A program made the position numbers and the translations under genes. 64,000 nt of DNA, from NCBI RefSeq assembly GCF_900099775.1, contig NZ_FMTM01000003.1, forward strand, positions 333,097 to 397,096. Reading direction: 5' to 3'. Under the pieces are notes generated by a model that saw nothing but the letters and a program-made list of their open reading frames with translations, was not told where the DNA came from and made no database searches. This DNA comes from Rhizobium mongolense subsp. loessense. GTDB taxonomy: Bacteria; Pseudomonadota; Alphaproteobacteria; Rhizobiales; Rhizobiaceae. Of the stretch, positions 10,884 through 22,515 are shown piece after piece (positions within the stretch are counted from its first letter, which is position 1; each line of letters starts with the position of its first letter).

Positions 10884-10914
10884 AACCTGCATAGATCATC
10901 TGTGCGGGTTTTTT
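10884..10914 (+). terminator. Intrinsic terminator of aqpZ
   Basis: The arms AACCTGCA (10884-10891) and TGCGGGTT (10903-10910) pair with one G-T wobble, and the stem extends inward to a small loop. A run of T residues follows (10909-10914). This isolates aqpZ from the downstream ddl-ftsQAZ unit. Confidence 0.8.
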
Positions 10915-11023
10915 CATGCTGTGAGCGAACTTCAGCATGCTGCCGCAACGCGCTGATTTCGAGTCGGAAACATGCAGCCTCAGTGAGGTTCCTGAGGGGT
11001 GGAAACGCCTCGCGTAGGCACCC

Positions 11024-11054
11024 GGTTAATAAAAGTAAACACTTCATTAACCAT
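11024..11054. promoter_or_regulatory. Inverted repeat and CtrA-like half-site upstream of ddl
   Basis: GGTTAAT (11024-11030) and ATTAACC (11046-11052) are perfect inverted copies separated by an AT-rich spacer of 15 bases. The right arm is part of TTAACCAT (11047-11054), which matches the half-site described for the cell-cycle regulator CtrA in rhizobia. It lies about 100 bases before the ddl start, in the 240-base gap after the aqpZ terminator, so it is well placed to control ddl-ftsQAZ. The role is inferred. Confidence 0.45.
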
Positions 11055-11154
11055 AATGTTGTCATATCGCTCCCATGTCTGAGGCGAAGCGGATTCGCGG
11101 GCAAGCTTGGTGCAAGCCTCGAAAATCAGGCTGAGGTTTATTTTGGGGGTACGT

Positions 11155-12081
11155 ATGAGTCGCAAGCATGTCGCTGTCCTGATGGGCGGATTTTCCTCGG
11201 AGCGGCCGGTGAGCCTGTCTTCGGGAACGGCTTGCGCGGATGCTCTCGAAGGCGAGGGCTTCCAGGTTACCCGGATCGATGTCGATCGCGATATTTCCGC
11301 GAAGCTGGCGGCGCTTCGTCCCGATGTCGCCTTCAATGCGCTGCATGGCCCCTTCGGCGAGGATGGCACCATCCAGGGCATCCTCGAATATCTCGAAATT
11401 CCCTACACGCATTCTGGCGTTCTTGCCTCTGCGCTTGCGATGGACAAGGGCAAGGCCAAGGGGGTTGCGGCAGCGGCCGGCGTCCCTGTGGCGCAATCGG
11501 AAGTCATCAATCGTTTCGCCTTTCCGGCCGAGCATCCAATGAAGCCGCCCTATGTCGTGAAGCCTGTCCGGGAGGGCTCCAGCTTCGGTGTCGTGATCGT
11601 TCAGGAGGGTCAGGCTCATCCGCCGCAGATCATCAGTTCGCCGGAGTGGCGCTATGGCGAAGAGGTCATCGTCGAACGGTATGTCTATGGCCGCGAACTG
11701 ACATGTGGTGTCATGGGCGACAAGGCTCTCGGTGTGACCGAAGTGGTGCCGCAGGGTCACAACTTCTATGACTATGATGCCAAGTATGCTGCGGGCGGCT
11801 CAAAACACGTCATCCCGGCGAAAATTTCACCGAATATTTACCAAAAAATACAATCATTGGCGTTAAGGGCGCATCAAGCAATTGGTTGTCGTGGGGTCAG
11901 TCGGTCCGACTTTCGTTACGACGACCGGTTCTCCGAAGATGGTGAAGTTATCTGGCTGGAAGTGAATACCCAGCCGGGCATGACGCCAACCTCCCTCGTG
12001 CCCGAAATGGCCGGCCATGCCGGTTATTCCTTTGGTGAATTTTTGCGTTGGATGGTGGAGGACGCCTCTTGTTCTCGTTGA
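11155..12081 (+). CDS. ddl: Ddl, D-alanine--D-alanine ligase
   Basis: Ddl makes the D-Ala-D-Ala dipeptide used by MurF. The protein has 308 residues in the ATP-grasp fold. The N-terminal motif [16 protein letters not shown] (residues 9-24) binds substrate; [26 protein letters not shown] and the metal-site region [17 protein letters not shown] follow. I chose the ATG at 11155 because homologous sequence begins with [12 protein letters not shown]; an in-frame extension to 11107 adds residues unlike the family. The 3' end overlaps ftsQ by 13 bases. Confidence 0.95.
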   Translation: MSRKHVAVLMGGFSSERPVSLSSGTACADALEGEGFQVTRIDVDRDISAKLAALRPDVAFNALHGPFGEDGTIQGILEYLEIPYTHSGVLASALAMDKGKAKGVAAAAGVPVAQSEVINRFAFPAEHPMKPPYVVKPVREGSSFGVVIVQEGQAHPPQIISSPEWRYGEEVIVERYVYGRELTCGVMGDKALGVTEVVPQGHNFYDYDAKYAAGGSKHVIPAKISPNIYQKIQSLALRAHQAIGCRGVSRSDFRYDDRFSEDGEVIWLEVNTQPGMTPTSLVPEMAGHAGYSFGEFLRWMVEDASCSR

Positions 12082-13001
12082 CGGTGAAAAGGATAGGGCG
12101 CCCAAGCCGTCAACCGAGCATCGCTCTTGCTGAGGGCGATGGGCGGATGGTTCTCCCGCGTCCGCTGCGCCGGGTGGTGCGTTTTCTTGTCAGTCTCGGA
12201 ACTGGCCGTATCCACATTCCTGCGCATACCGGGACAATTTCTGCCCTCGCATTCTTCGCGGCGACCGGTCTCTACGGCATGTCGCTCGGCGGCCATACGG
12301 AAACGGTCGCGCAAGCGGCGACGACGGCTGCCGGTTTCGCCATCGAGGATGTGAAGGTTTCTGGCAATTCCGAAACCTCCGAAATCGAAATCTTTGAACT
12401 CCTTGGTCTCGACGGAACGACGTCGCTGGTGGCGCTCGATGTCGATGCTGCGCGCCGGAAGATCGTCAAGCTTCCGTGGGTCGAAAGCGTCGAGGTCAGG
12501 AAGATTTATCCGAAGACGATCGAGGTCAAGCTCAAGGAGCGCCAGGCCTATGCGATCTGGCAGCACGGGCAGGAGCTTTCGCTGATCGAAAGGAATGGCA
12601 GCGTCATTGCGCCGCTTCGCGACAACAAGTTTTCGACGTTGCCGCTCGTTGTTGGTCGAGATGCAGAAAGTGCTGCGGCTTCGCTCGAAGGCGAGTTTTC
12701 GCGGTGGCCGGACGTCACGTCGCGCGTGAAGGCTTACGTCTGGGTATCCGGTCGACGCTGGGATCTGCACATGGATAACGGCGTGGTGGTGAAGCTGCCG
12801 TCCGACAATGTCGATCAGGCGCTCGCCAGGCTGTCGAAATTCAACAAGGAACAGGATCTTCTGGCGCGCGACATCGCAGCGGTCGATCTCAGGCTGGTGG
12901 ACAGGACCGCGATCCAACTGACTCCGGAGGCAATGGCGCGCCGGCAGGTCGTTCTCGATCAGCGGACCAAGGATTTGAAGAAGGCGGGGCAGAATATATG
13001 A
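12069..13001 (+). CDS. ftsQ: FtsQ, divisome POTRA-domain protein
   Basis: FtsQ is a bitopic inner-membrane protein that links early and late divisome parts. The 310-residue protein has a cytoplasmic N-tail, one membrane span near residues 55-75 ([19 protein letters not shown]), then the POTRA domain starting at [13 protein letters not shown] and the FtsQ beta domain. The start is TTG at 12069: GGAGG at 12057-12061 is seven bases upstream, an ideal spacing, while the alternative in-frame TTG at 12048 has no ribosome binding site. The gene overlaps ddl by 13 bases, and its TGA overlaps the ftsA ATG. Confidence 0.9.
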   Translation: MFSLTVKRIGRPSRQPSIALAEGDGRMVLPRPLRRVVRFLVSLGTGRIHIPAHTGTISALAFFAATGLYGMSLGGHTETVAQAATTAAGFAIEDVKVSGNSETSEIEIFELLGLDGTTSLVALDVDAARRKIVKLPWVESVEVRKIYPKTIEVKLKERQAYAIWQHGQELSLIERNGSVIAPLRDNKFSTLPLVVGRDAESAAASLEGEFSRWPDVTSRVKAYVWVSGRRWDLHMDNGVVVKLPSDNVDQALARLSKFNKEQDLLARDIAAVDLRLVDRTAIQLTPEAMARRQVVLDQRTKDLKKAGQNI

Positions 13002-14329
13002 GCTTGTTCGGTTCGTCCCATTTCGGATTGCCGCGCCTGAAACCGCTCTCGTCGAAGCGGTCGCATATCGTTTCGGTGCTCGACATCGGATCGACCAAGG
13101 TCGTTTGCATGATCGGTCGCCTGACGCCCCGCGAAGAGAGCGAGATTCTTCCCGGCCGCACGCACGACATCGAAATCATCGGCATCGGCCACCAGCGCTC
13201 CCGCGGCATCAAGACCGGCGTCATCGCCGATCTCGATGCGCTCGAAAGCGTCATCCGACTTGCCGTCGATGCGGCCGAGCGTATGGCGGGCCTTACCGTC
13301 GAAAGCCTGATTGTCAATCTGACGGCCGGCCGTCTCGGCAGCGACATCTACACGGCGACGATTGATCTGGGCGGCCAGGAAGTCGAACTCAACGATCTCA
13401 AGAAGGTGCTTGCAGCCGCCTGCCAGCAGTCGCTGCGCCAGGATCGCGCCGTGCTGCACTCTCTGGCAACCGGCTTCTCGCTCGATGGCGAACGCGGTAT
13501 CCGCGACCCGCTGGCGATGTATGGCGATGTACTTGGCGTCGACATGCATGTCGTGACCGCCGAACGTGCCGCATTGAAGAACCTCGAGCTCAGTGTCAAT
13601 CGCGCGCATCTCTCCGTCGAAGGCATCGTTGCGACACCTTACGCCTCCGGGCTGGCCGCTCTCGTCGACGACGAGGTCGAGCTGGGCTGCTGCGCGATCG
13701 ATATGGGCGGCGGTGCGACGACGATCTCGGTCTTTGCCGAAGGCAAGCTTGTCCACACGGATGCCGTCGGTCTTGGGGGCCTTCACGTCACGACCGATCT
13801 GGCGCGCGGCCTTTCGACCCGCATCGAAGACGCGGAGCGCCTGAAAGTGGTTCACGCTTCGGCATTCTCGAACTCCTCCGACGAGCGCGAGCTCATCTCG
13901 ATCCCACCGATCGGGGAAGACGAGCGCGATCAGCCGACGCAGGTGCCGCGCGCGCTCGTTTCGCGCATCGTCGGCGCACGCATCGAGGAAACGATGGAAT
14001 TGATCCGCGACCGGATCCAGCGCTCTGGGTTCAGCCCGATCGTCGGAAAGCGCGTCGTGCTGACGGGCGGCGCAAGCCAGTTGACCGGTCTTGCGGAAGT
14101 GGCGCGGCGCATCCTGGCGCGCAATGTCCGCATCGGCCGTCCGATGGGCGTCTCGGGTTTGCCGACGGCAGCCAAGGGACCGGCGTTTTCGACGGCGGTC
14201 GGACTGATGATCTATCCGCAGGTCGCGGACATGGAAACACATGCGTCACAGAGCGGCCTGCTCATGTCGCTTGGGGGTAATAACAGCCGCATCGCCCGGA
14301 TGGGCCAGTGGTTGAAGGAAAGCTTCTGA
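12998..14329 (+). CDS. ftsA: FtsA, actin-like membrane anchor of the Z ring
   Basis: FtsA is an actin-family ATPase that anchors FtsZ to the membrane. The 443-residue protein shows the phosphate-1 motif DIGSTKVVCMIG near residue 29, the phosphate-2/adenosine region IDMGGGATTISVF, and LTGGASQLTG in the adenosine motif. It ends with a basic amphipathic segment (RIARMGQWLKESF) that fits the membrane-targeting helix. The ATG overlaps the ftsQ stop (ATGA at 12998-13001). ftsZ begins 56 bases downstream. Confidence 0.96.
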   Translation: MSLFGSSHFGLPRLKPLSSKRSHIVSVLDIGSTKVVCMIGRLTPREESEILPGRTHDIEIIGIGHQRSRGIKTGVIADLDALESVIRLAVDAAERMAGLTVESLIVNLTAGRLGSDIYTATIDLGGQEVELNDLKKVLAAACQQSLRQDRAVLHSLATGFSLDGERGIRDPLAMYGDVLGVDMHVVTAERAALKNLELSVNRAHLSVEGIVATPYASGLAALVDDEVELGCCAIDMGGGATTISVFAEGKLVHTDAVGLGGLHVTTDLARGLSTRIEDAERLKVVHASAFSNSSDERELISIPPIGEDERDQPTQVPRALVSRIVGARIEETMELIRDRIQRSGFSPIVGKRVVLTGGASQLTGLAEVARRILARNVRIGRPMGVSGLPTAAKGPAFSTAVGLMIYPQVADMETHASQSGLLMSLGGNNSRIARMGQWLKESF

Positions 14330-14385
14330 AGTTGAGTGAATTGGCCGGCGTGGCGATGCGGCCATAAAGAGAAGGAACAGGTACC

Positions 14386-16092
14386 ATGACTATCAAGCTG
14401 CAAAAGCCGGATATCACTGAGCTGAAGCCGCGTATCACCGTGTTCGGTGTCGGCGGCGGCGGCGGCAATGCTGTCAACAACATGATCTCTGCCGGTCTCC
14501 AAGGCGTCGACTTCGTCGTTGCCAATACGGATGCCCAGGCGCTGACCATGACGAAGGCCGAACGCATCATCCAGCTCGGCGCCAACGTCACCGAGGGTCT
14601 CGGTGCCGGTTCGCAGCCGGAAGTCGGCCGCGCAGCCGCCGAAGAGTGCATCGATGAGATCATCGATCACCTCAGCGGCACGCATATGTGCTTTGTCACC
14701 GCCGGCATGGGCGGCGGCACGGGCACGGGTGCGGCCCCGGTCGTCGCGCAGGCCGCCCGCAATAAGGGCATCCTGACCGTCGGCGTCGTCACCAAGCCGT
14801 TCCACTTCGAAGGCGGTCGCCGCATGCGTCTTGCCGAATCCGGAATCGAGGAACTGCAGAAGTCAGTCGATACGCTGATCGTCATTCCGAATCAGAACCT
14901 CTTCCGTATCGCAAACGACAAGACGACCTTCGCCGATGCTTTCGCCATGGCTGACCAGGTTCTTTATTCGGGCGTTGCCTGCATCACCGATCTGATGGTG
15001 AAGGAAGGTCTCATCAACCTCGATTTCGCCGACGTCCGCTCGGTCATGCGCGAAATGGGCCGCGCGATGATGGGCACCGGTGAAGCATCCGGCCAGGGCC
15101 GCGCGATGCAGGCTGCCGAAGCTGCAATCGCCAACCCGCTGCTGGATGAAACCTCGATGAAGGGTGCTCAGGGCCTCCTGATCTCCATCACCGGCGGCCG
15201 CGACCTGACGCTCTTTGAAGTCGACGAAGCTGCGACCCGCATTCGCGAAGAAGTCGATCCGGATGCCAACATCATCCTCGGCGCGACCTTCGACGAATCG
15301 CTCGAAGGCATCATCCGTGTCTCCGTCGTTGCGACCGGTATCGACCGTGCGATGAACGAAGCTGCTGCCAAGAACTTCCAGCCTGCCGCAAAGCCGGCTA
15401 TCCGTCCTTCCGCGGCCGTTGCTCCGGCACCGGCCGCAGTTCAGCCTGCGCCAGTCATGCAGGCACCGAAGCCGGCCGATCCGATCGCGCAGACCATCCG
15501 CATGGCGGAAGCCGAGATGGAACGCGAGCTCGAAATCCCGGCTCCGCGCCCTGCAGCTCCGGTTCAGCAGCCTGTTGCTCAGGACGCGTTCCGTCCGCAG
15601 AGCCGCATCTTCGCAGCCGCTCAAGAAGCTCCGGCCGCACGTCCGGCTCCGGTGCAGTCCGCACCGGCACCCGTTATGAGCCAGCCGGCGCCGCAGCAGG
15701 TCATGCAGCAGCAGCCAATTCGCCAGGAACCTGCCATGCAGCAGCCGGTCCGCATGCCAAAGGTCGAGGACTTCCCGCCGGTCGTTCAGGCCGAGATCGA
15801 TCACCGCGCCCAGCCAGCTGCCGCACAGGCGCATGAGGAGCGCGGCCCGATGGGTCTGCTGAAGCGAATCACCAATTCGCTCGGCCGCCGCGAAGAGGAA
15901 GTCGCTCCCGAGATGACGGCAGCGCCTGCCGCTGCTTCGCAGCAGCGCCGCCCGCTTTCGCCCGAGGCGAGCCTTTATGCTCCACGCCGCGGCAATCTCG
16001 ACGACCAGGGCCGCAGTGTTCCGCAGGCCCGCATGATGCAGGAAGACGACCAGCTCGAGATTCCTGCCTTCTTGCGCCGCCAATCGAACTGA
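14386..16092 (+). CDS. ftsZ: FtsZ, tubulin-like division GTPase with long linker
   Basis: FtsZ polymerises into the cytokinetic ring. The GTPase core occupies about residues 10-320, with [13 protein letters not shown] at the nucleotide pocket and the tubulin signature [10 protein letters not shown] near residue 110. Residues from about 330 to 555 form a low-complexity linker rich in Ala, Pro and Gln. The end, [15 protein letters not shown], is the conserved C-terminal peptide that binds FtsA and other partners. At 568 residues it is much longer than E. coli FtsZ (383), as is usual for the main FtsZ of rhizobia. AGAAGGAAC lies upstream of the ATG at 14386. Confidence 0.97.
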   Translation: MTIKLQKPDITELKPRITVFGVGGGGGNAVNNMISAGLQGVDFVVANTDAQALTMTKAERIIQLGANVTEGLGAGSQPEVGRAAAEECIDEIIDHLSGTHMCFVTAGMGGGTGTGAAPVVAQAARNKGILTVGVVTKPFHFEGGRRMRLAESGIEELQKSVDTLIVIPNQNLFRIANDKTTFADAFAMADQVLYSGVACITDLMVKEGLINLDFADVRSVMREMGRAMMGTGEASGQGRAMQAAEAAIANPLLDETSMKGAQGLLISITGGRDLTLFEVDEAATRIREEVDPDANIILGATFDESLEGIIRVSVVATGIDRAMNEAAAKNFQPAAKPAIRPSAAVAPAPAAVQPAPVMQAPKPADPIAQTIRMAEAEMERELEIPAPRPAAPVQQPVAQDAFRPQSRIFAAAQEAPAARPAPVQSAPAPVMSQPAPQQVMQQQPIRQEPAMQQPVRMPKVEDFPPVVQAEIDHRAQPAAAQAHEERGPMGLLKRITNSLGRREEEVAPEMTAAPAAASQQRRPLSPEASLYAPRRGNLDDQGRSVPQARMMQEDDQLEIPAFLRRQSN

Positions 16093-16115
16093 GCGGACAC
16101 AGAATCGCCACACAT

Positions 16116-16147
16116 GCGCCCGGGATCACGGTCCTGGGCGCAGCTGT
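16116..16147 (+). terminator. Probable terminator after ftsZ
   Basis: The arms GCGCCCGGGA (16116-16125) and TCCTGGGCGC (16132-16141) form a 10-bp stem with one G-T wobble and a six-base loop. Only a short T-run follows (TTT at 16146-16148), so termination may be partial. I see no gene in the remaining 230 bases before lpxC, which should hold the lpxC promoter. Confidence 0.55.
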
Positions 16148-16380
16148 TTCAAAGCGTCATATAAGTTGATGATTCCTAAACCATTTCAAGCGGATGCTTT
16201 CGTAACAAAGCGAAACGAACAGTGATTTGGATTGGAGCCCGGCCGCACGTATGTATGACGTCATGGGACCGTGCCTTGCCGCCGCCATGGCGACAATTCG
16301 GCGGTGGGCAAGATAGGTTGGCGGTTTGTTTTCGGTGCTTTTGGCGCTACGGACCGTAAATGCAATAAAGGCAGAATTTT

Positions 16381-17337
16381 ATGGTTATTGGCATGCTTGG
16401 CTTCCAGACGACGGTTTCGCGCCCGGTGACGCTTTCGGGCACCGGCGTCCATTCCGGCGCGGAAGTCACCATTACTTTCAATCCGGCTGAAGTCGATACC
16501 GGCGTCGTTTTCCATCGCATGCATGACGACGGCAGCGTTACCGAACTGCGTGCCGTGTCCGCTCAGGTCGGAAGCACCGATCTCTGCACCGTCCTTGGCT
16601 TTTCCCCCGCGCATTCGGTTGCGACGATCGAACATGTCATGGCAGCGCTCTACGCGCTCGGTCTCGATAACGTCGTGATCGAGGTACATGGCGCCGAAAT
16701 GCCGATCATGGACGGCAGTTCGGCACCCTTTATCGAGGCGATCGAGCAGGTTGGCCTCGTTTCGCTCGGCGTGAAGCGCCGCTATATCCGCATCACCAAG
16801 CCGGTTCGCATCGAGCATGGCGGCTCGTGGAGCGAGTTCCGCCCGTATGACGGCACGCGCTTCGAAGTCGAGATCGATTTCGATTGCCCGCTGATCGGCC
16901 ATCAGAAGTGGGAAGGAAATCTGACGGCAGCGACCTTCAAGTCCGAACTGTCGCGCGCACGCACCTTCGGCTTCATGCGTGACGTGGAGCGTCTCTGGGC
17001 CTCCGGCCATGCGCTCGGTTCGTCGCTTGAGAATTCCGTCGTCATCTCTGACGACAATACGGTCATCAACGTCGAAGGCCTGCGCTACGCAAAGGATGAG
17101 TTCGTGCGTCACAAGGCGCTCGATGCCGTCGGCGACCTTGCGCTTGCCGGCGCTCCCTTCATCGGCTGCTACCGCTCTTATCGCGGTGGTCACAAGATGA
17201 ATGCCAATGCTTTAAAGGCGCTGCTCAGCGACACGACCGCCTATGAAGTTGTCGAGACTTCCGCTGCGCGCCCGCGCGTTACACCCCGCGATTTCGTCGC
17301 CGTTAACGCTCCCGGATTCGCCCCCTGGTCGGCATGA
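16381..17337 (+). CDS. lpxC: LpxC, UDP-3-O-acyl-GlcNAc deacetylase
   Basis: LpxC is the zinc deacetylase that commits UDP-3-O-acyl-GlcNAc to lipid A synthesis. The protein has 318 residues. Zinc ligands are visible: His85 in TIEHVMAAL, and His244 and Asp248 in VRHKALDAVGDLAL; the general acid-base His271 is in RGGHKMNANAL. The start region MLGFQTTVSRPVTLSGTGVH fits the family; the ATG at 16393 is a possible alternative to the ATG at 16381. It follows ftsZ, a conserved order at the end of dcw clusters. A very strong terminator follows. Confidence 0.95.
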   Translation: MVIGMLGFQTTVSRPVTLSGTGVHSGAEVTITFNPAEVDTGVVFHRMHDDGSVTELRAVSAQVGSTDLCTVLGFSPAHSVATIEHVMAALYALGLDNVVIEVHGAEMPIMDGSSAPFIEAIEQVGLVSLGVKRRYIRITKPVRIEHGGSWSEFRPYDGTRFEVEIDFDCPLIGHQKWEGNLTAATFKSELSRARTFGFMRDVERLWASGHALGSSLENSVVISDDNTVINVEGLRYAKDEFVRHKALDAVGDLALAGAPFIGCYRSYRGGHKMNANALKALLSDTTAYEVVETSAARPRVTPRDFVAVNAPGFAPWSA

Positions 17338-17363
17338 CCTCCACACCAAATTTCAGGCCAGGG

Positions 17364-17392
17364 CCGCCTCCTTCGGGAGGCGGTTTTTTTTT
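17364..17392 (+). terminator. Strong intrinsic terminator after lpxC
   Basis: Perfect 8-bp arms CCGCCTCC (17364-17371) and GGAGGCGG (17376-17383) enclose the stable tetraloop TTCG, followed by nine T residues (17384-17392). This is the clearest Rho-independent terminator in the window. The next 230 bases up to bamD hold no gene and should contain its promoter. Confidence 0.93.
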
Positions 17393-17624
17393 GTACTTCC
17401 GCAGGCCGATAACTGTTCTCCAGCATATGCTTAGGAGCAACAGGTACGATTAAAGTCAAAAACCGGGATATTCTGCCGCTTGCTGCCACAAAAATGCGTT
17501 AATGGCTCATCATTGCGTTGCTCTCGCCACACATTTGTGGCTAGAAACGCCGGCGAGGTGTGGCTGCCGCAGGGTGGGTAGCGGCAGTTGGGATTCTTCT
17601 ATGGATTATGCAAGGTCTGAAGGT

Positions 17625-18470
17625 ATGATGAAGACAGCGCGCGCTTTGCTCGCATCGCTCGTGATTTTGAGTGCAGGCGCCTTGATTTCCGGTTGCCAGT
17701 CGGACCCTGATATCGACATCACCAAGCTCGGCCTTAGCAACGATCCGCCGGACGTCCTCTACAATCAGGCGCTTGCCAACATGAAGGCCGGCAACATGGC
17801 CGAAGCCGCGCGCAAATTCGACGCGATCGACCGCGAAAACCCGTTTTCCGAATGGGCGCGCAAGGCTCTCGTGATGAGTACCTTCGTGAAGTACCGCCAG
17901 GGCAAGATCGACGACGCCCTCGCATCTGGCAACCGCTATATGGCGCAATATCCGAAGTCTGAAGATGCGGCATATGTTCAGTACCTGATCGGCCTCAGTT
18001 ATTCGAAGCAGATTTCCGACGTGACGCAGGATCAGCGGGCTTCCTCCAAGACCATCGAAGCCATGCAGGCCGTCATCGACAACTATCCGGACTCCGAATA
18101 TGTCGACGACGCGCAAGCAAAGATCCGCTACGCCCGCGACCAGCTCGCCGGCAAGGAAATGCAGGTCGGCCGTTATTATCTCGAGCGCAAGGAATATCTT
18201 GCAGCCGTCTCCCGCTTCCGTATCGTGGTTGAGAAGTATCCGAACACGAATCAGATCGAGGAAGCGCTGGCGCGTCTCGTCGAGGCCTATTACGCGATGG
18301 GAATCGTCGAAGAAGCCCAGACGGCAGCCGCTGTTCTCGGTCACAACTATCCGGATAGCCAGTGGTACGCCGATTCCTTCAAGCTGCTGCAGTCAGGCGG
18401 TGCGGAGCCCCGGGAGAACAAGGGCTCCTGGATTTCCGCAGCCGGCAGGAAGCTGCTGCTCGGCTCGTGA
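17625..18470 (+). CDS. bamD: BamD, outer-membrane assembly lipoprotein
   Basis: BamD is the essential lipoprotein partner of BamA in the beta-barrel assembly machine. The 281-residue product starts with a signal peptide ending in the lipobox LISGC, so Cys24 would be lipidated. The rest is a series of TPR-like helix pairs, with segments such as [20 protein letters not shown] and [21 protein letters not shown] chose the ATG at 17625, which leaves a short positively charged N-region (MMKTARALL); in-frame starts at 17601 and further upstream would give an atypically long one. recN follows 13 bases after the stop and is probably cotranscribed. Confidence 0.93.
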   Translation: MMKTARALLASLVILSAGALISGCQSDPDIDITKLGLSNDPPDVLYNQALANMKAGNMAEAARKFDAIDRENPFSEWARKALVMSTFVKYRQGKIDDALASGNRYMAQYPKSEDAAYVQYLIGLSYSKQISDVTQDQRASSKTIEAMQAVIDNYPDSEYVDDAQAKIRYARDQLAGKEMQVGRYYLERKEYLAAVSRFRIVVEKYPNTNQIEEALARLVEAYYAMGIVEEAQTAAAVLGHNYPDSQWYADSFKLLQSGGAEPRENKGSWISAAGRKLLLGS

Positions 18471-18483
18471 GGCCTGACACGCA

Positions 18484-20157
18484 ATGCTAATCCAGCTTTC
18501 GATCCGCGATATCGTTCTGATCGAGCGGCTGGATCTTGCCTTCGAAACCGGGCTCTCGGTTCTGACGGGCGAAACCGGTGCCGGCAAATCCATTCTTCTT
18601 GACAGTCTTTCGCTGGCGCTTGGCGGGCGGGGCGATGGCGGCCTCGTGCGCCACGGCGAGGACAAGGGGCAGGTGACGGCGGTCTTCGACGTGCCAATGG
18701 ATCACGGTGTCCGCCAGCTTCTGCGCGAGAACGGGATTGATGACGAGGGCGACCTCATCTTCCGGCGCCAGCAATCGGCCGACGGCCGCACCAAGGCCTA
18801 TGTCAACGATCAGCCGGTAAGCGTGCAGCTGATGCGCCAGGCCGGGCAGATGCTTGTCGAAATCCACGGCCAGCACGATGACCGCGCGCTTGTCGATACG
18901 CATGCGCACCGGCTTCTGCTCGATGCCTTCGCCGGCATCAACGAGGAAGCGGCGGCGGTCACGGAGCTTTACCGCACTTGGCGCGACGCGGAGCGAACGC
19001 TGAAAAAGCATCGCGAAAAAGTGGAGAACGCGGCCCGCGAAGCCGACTATCTCCGGTCCTCCGTCGACGAGTTGGAAAAGCTCTTGCCGCAGGACGGTGA
19101 GGAGGAGGAGCTTGCCGAGCGCCGCCAGAAGATGATGAAAGCGCAACGCATTGCAGGCGACATCGCCGAGGCCTCCGAGTTTTTGAACGGCAATGCCTCT
19201 CCGGTACCGCATATCGCCTCGCTGGTGCGCCGCCTGGAGCGCAAGAGTCACGAGGCGCCCGGACTGCTGGAAGACACGGTGGCGCTGCTGGATGCGGCTC
19301 TGGACCAGCTTTCCAACGCGCAGATGGAAGTGGAGGCAGCACTCCGAAAGACGGAATACGATCCGAAGGAACTGGAGCGTGTCGAGGAGCGACTCTTTGC
19401 CCTGCGAGCCGCGTCGCGCAAATATTCCGTGCCTGTGACGGAGCTTCCAGCGCTTGCCGTGCGGATGATCGCCGACCTTGCCGATCTCGATGCCGGCGAG
19501 GAGAAGTTGGTGAAGCTCGACGCCGAGGTCGGTGTCGCCAAGGCGAATTACGATGCCGCGGCCCGCTCGCTTTCGGACAAGCGTCACCACGCAGGCGAAG
19601 CGCTCGCCGCCGCCGTCATGGCGGAACTGCCGGCGCTCAAGCTGGAGCGTGCGCGCTTCATGGTCGAGATGACGACCGACGCGGCAGACGCAACGGCCGA
19701 GGGCATCGACGTCGTCGAGTTTCACGTTCAGACGAACCCAGGGACGCGTCCGGGCTCGATCATGAAGGTGGCATCGGGCGGCGAGCTTTCGCGCTTCCTG
19801 CTTGCTCTGAAGGTGGCGCTTGCCGATCGCGGTTCGGCGCCGACGCTCGTCTTTGACGAAATCGACACCGGTGTCGGTGGTGCCGTTGCCGATGCGATCG
19901 GCCAGCGACTGAAGCGGCTCTCCGACCGCGTGCAGGTTCTCTCGGTCACCCATGCCCCTCAGGTCGCCGCGCGTGCAGCAACGCACCTGCTTATCTCCAA
20001 GGGACCGGTTTCCGACGGCTCTGAAAAGATTGCCACGCGCGTCGCGACGATGGCGCATAAGGACCGCACGGAAGAAATCGCCCGCATGCTTGCTGGAGCC
20101 TCCGTGACCGAAGAGGCAAGGGCGGCTGCGGCTCGGCTGTTGGCGGGAAATGGTTAG
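18484..20157 (+). CDS. recN: RecN, SMC-like DNA repair ATPase
   Basis: RecN acts in recombinational repair of double-strand breaks. The 557-residue protein has a Walker A motif GETGAGKS (residues 29-36), long coiled-coil arms in the middle (about 155-380, rich in Glu, Lys, Arg and Ala), the ABC signature MKVASGGELSRF and the Walker B segment TLVFDEIDTGVGG. That order (Walker A, coiled coil, signature, Walker B) is typical of SMC-type proteins. The ATG at 18484 is close behind bamD. A 170-base gap containing a repeat separates it from ligA. Confidence 0.96.
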   Translation: MLIQLSIRDIVLIERLDLAFETGLSVLTGETGAGKSILLDSLSLALGGRGDGGLVRHGEDKGQVTAVFDVPMDHGVRQLLRENGIDDEGDLIFRRQQSADGRTKAYVNDQPVSVQLMRQAGQMLVEIHGQHDDRALVDTHAHRLLLDAFAGINEEAAAVTELYRTWRDAERTLKKHREKVENAAREADYLRSSVDELEKLLPQDGEEEELAERRQKMMKAQRIAGDIAEASEFLNGNASPVPHIASLVRRLERKSHEAPGLLEDTVALLDAALDQLSNAQMEVEAALRKTEYDPKELERVEERLFALRAASRKYSVPVTELPALAVRMIADLADLDAGEEKLVKLDAEVGVAKANYDAAARSLSDKRHHAGEALAAAVMAELPALKLERARFMVEMTTDAADATAEGIDVVEFHVQTNPGTRPGSIMKVASGGELSRFLLALKVALADRGSAPTLVFDEIDTGVGGAVADAIGQRLKRLSDRVQVLSVTHAPQVAARAATHLLISKGPVSDGSEKIATRVATMAHKDRTEEIARMLAGASVTEEARAAAARLLAGNG

Positions 20158-20207
20158 GCACAAGGTCATGCCGTCGGATTGATCTTCACTCTGACCCTCT
20201 CGCATAT

Positions 20208-20275
20208 ATCTTCACCCCGACAGAACGGGGAGAAGGAGCCGGCAGGCGGAAGAACGGCCGCCTCATCCGCCTCTC
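20208..20275. repeat. RIME-like palindromic repeat between recN and ligA
   Basis: A hairpin with arms CTTCACCCCG (20210-20219) and CGGGGAGAAG (20226-20235), one mismatch and loop ACAGAA, is followed by GCCGGCAGGCGGAAGA and an inverted GGCCGCCTCATCCGCC. It is clearly related to the element at 4927-4980, sharing the hairpin, CGGGGAGAAGG and CCGGCAGGCGGA. It fills most of the 170-base recN-ligA gap. The two copies identify a dispersed repeat family in this genome. Confidence 0.7.
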
Positions 20276-20325
20276 TTTCAATCCATGATTTTTGCTCTAA
20301 AACGATTCCAGATTCTCTGGAGTGA

Positions 20326-22488
<2,163 letters not shown>

Positions 22489-22515
22489 GCTCACTTGAGG
22501 AGCGGTATCATCAGA

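Noticed and set aside
15375..16020. FtsZ linker as a possible insertion or repeat expansion
   Set aside because: Long Ala/Pro/Gln linkers are normal in the main FtsZ of rhizobia, and the C-terminal peptide is intact.
14863..16113. 416-codon minus-strand open frame opposite ftsZ
   Set aside because: It is the antisense of the FtsZ core and linker; Arg/Leu/Cys-rich with no motif.
18487..20205. 572-codon minus-strand open frame across recN
   Set aside because: It is fully antisense to recN; composition is rich in Arg, His and Val without any domain, as expected from third-position GC bias.
22489..22515. Possible terminator between convergent ligA and the GNAT gene
   Set aside because: The 27-base gap has no stem with a T-run; I could not support a terminator.
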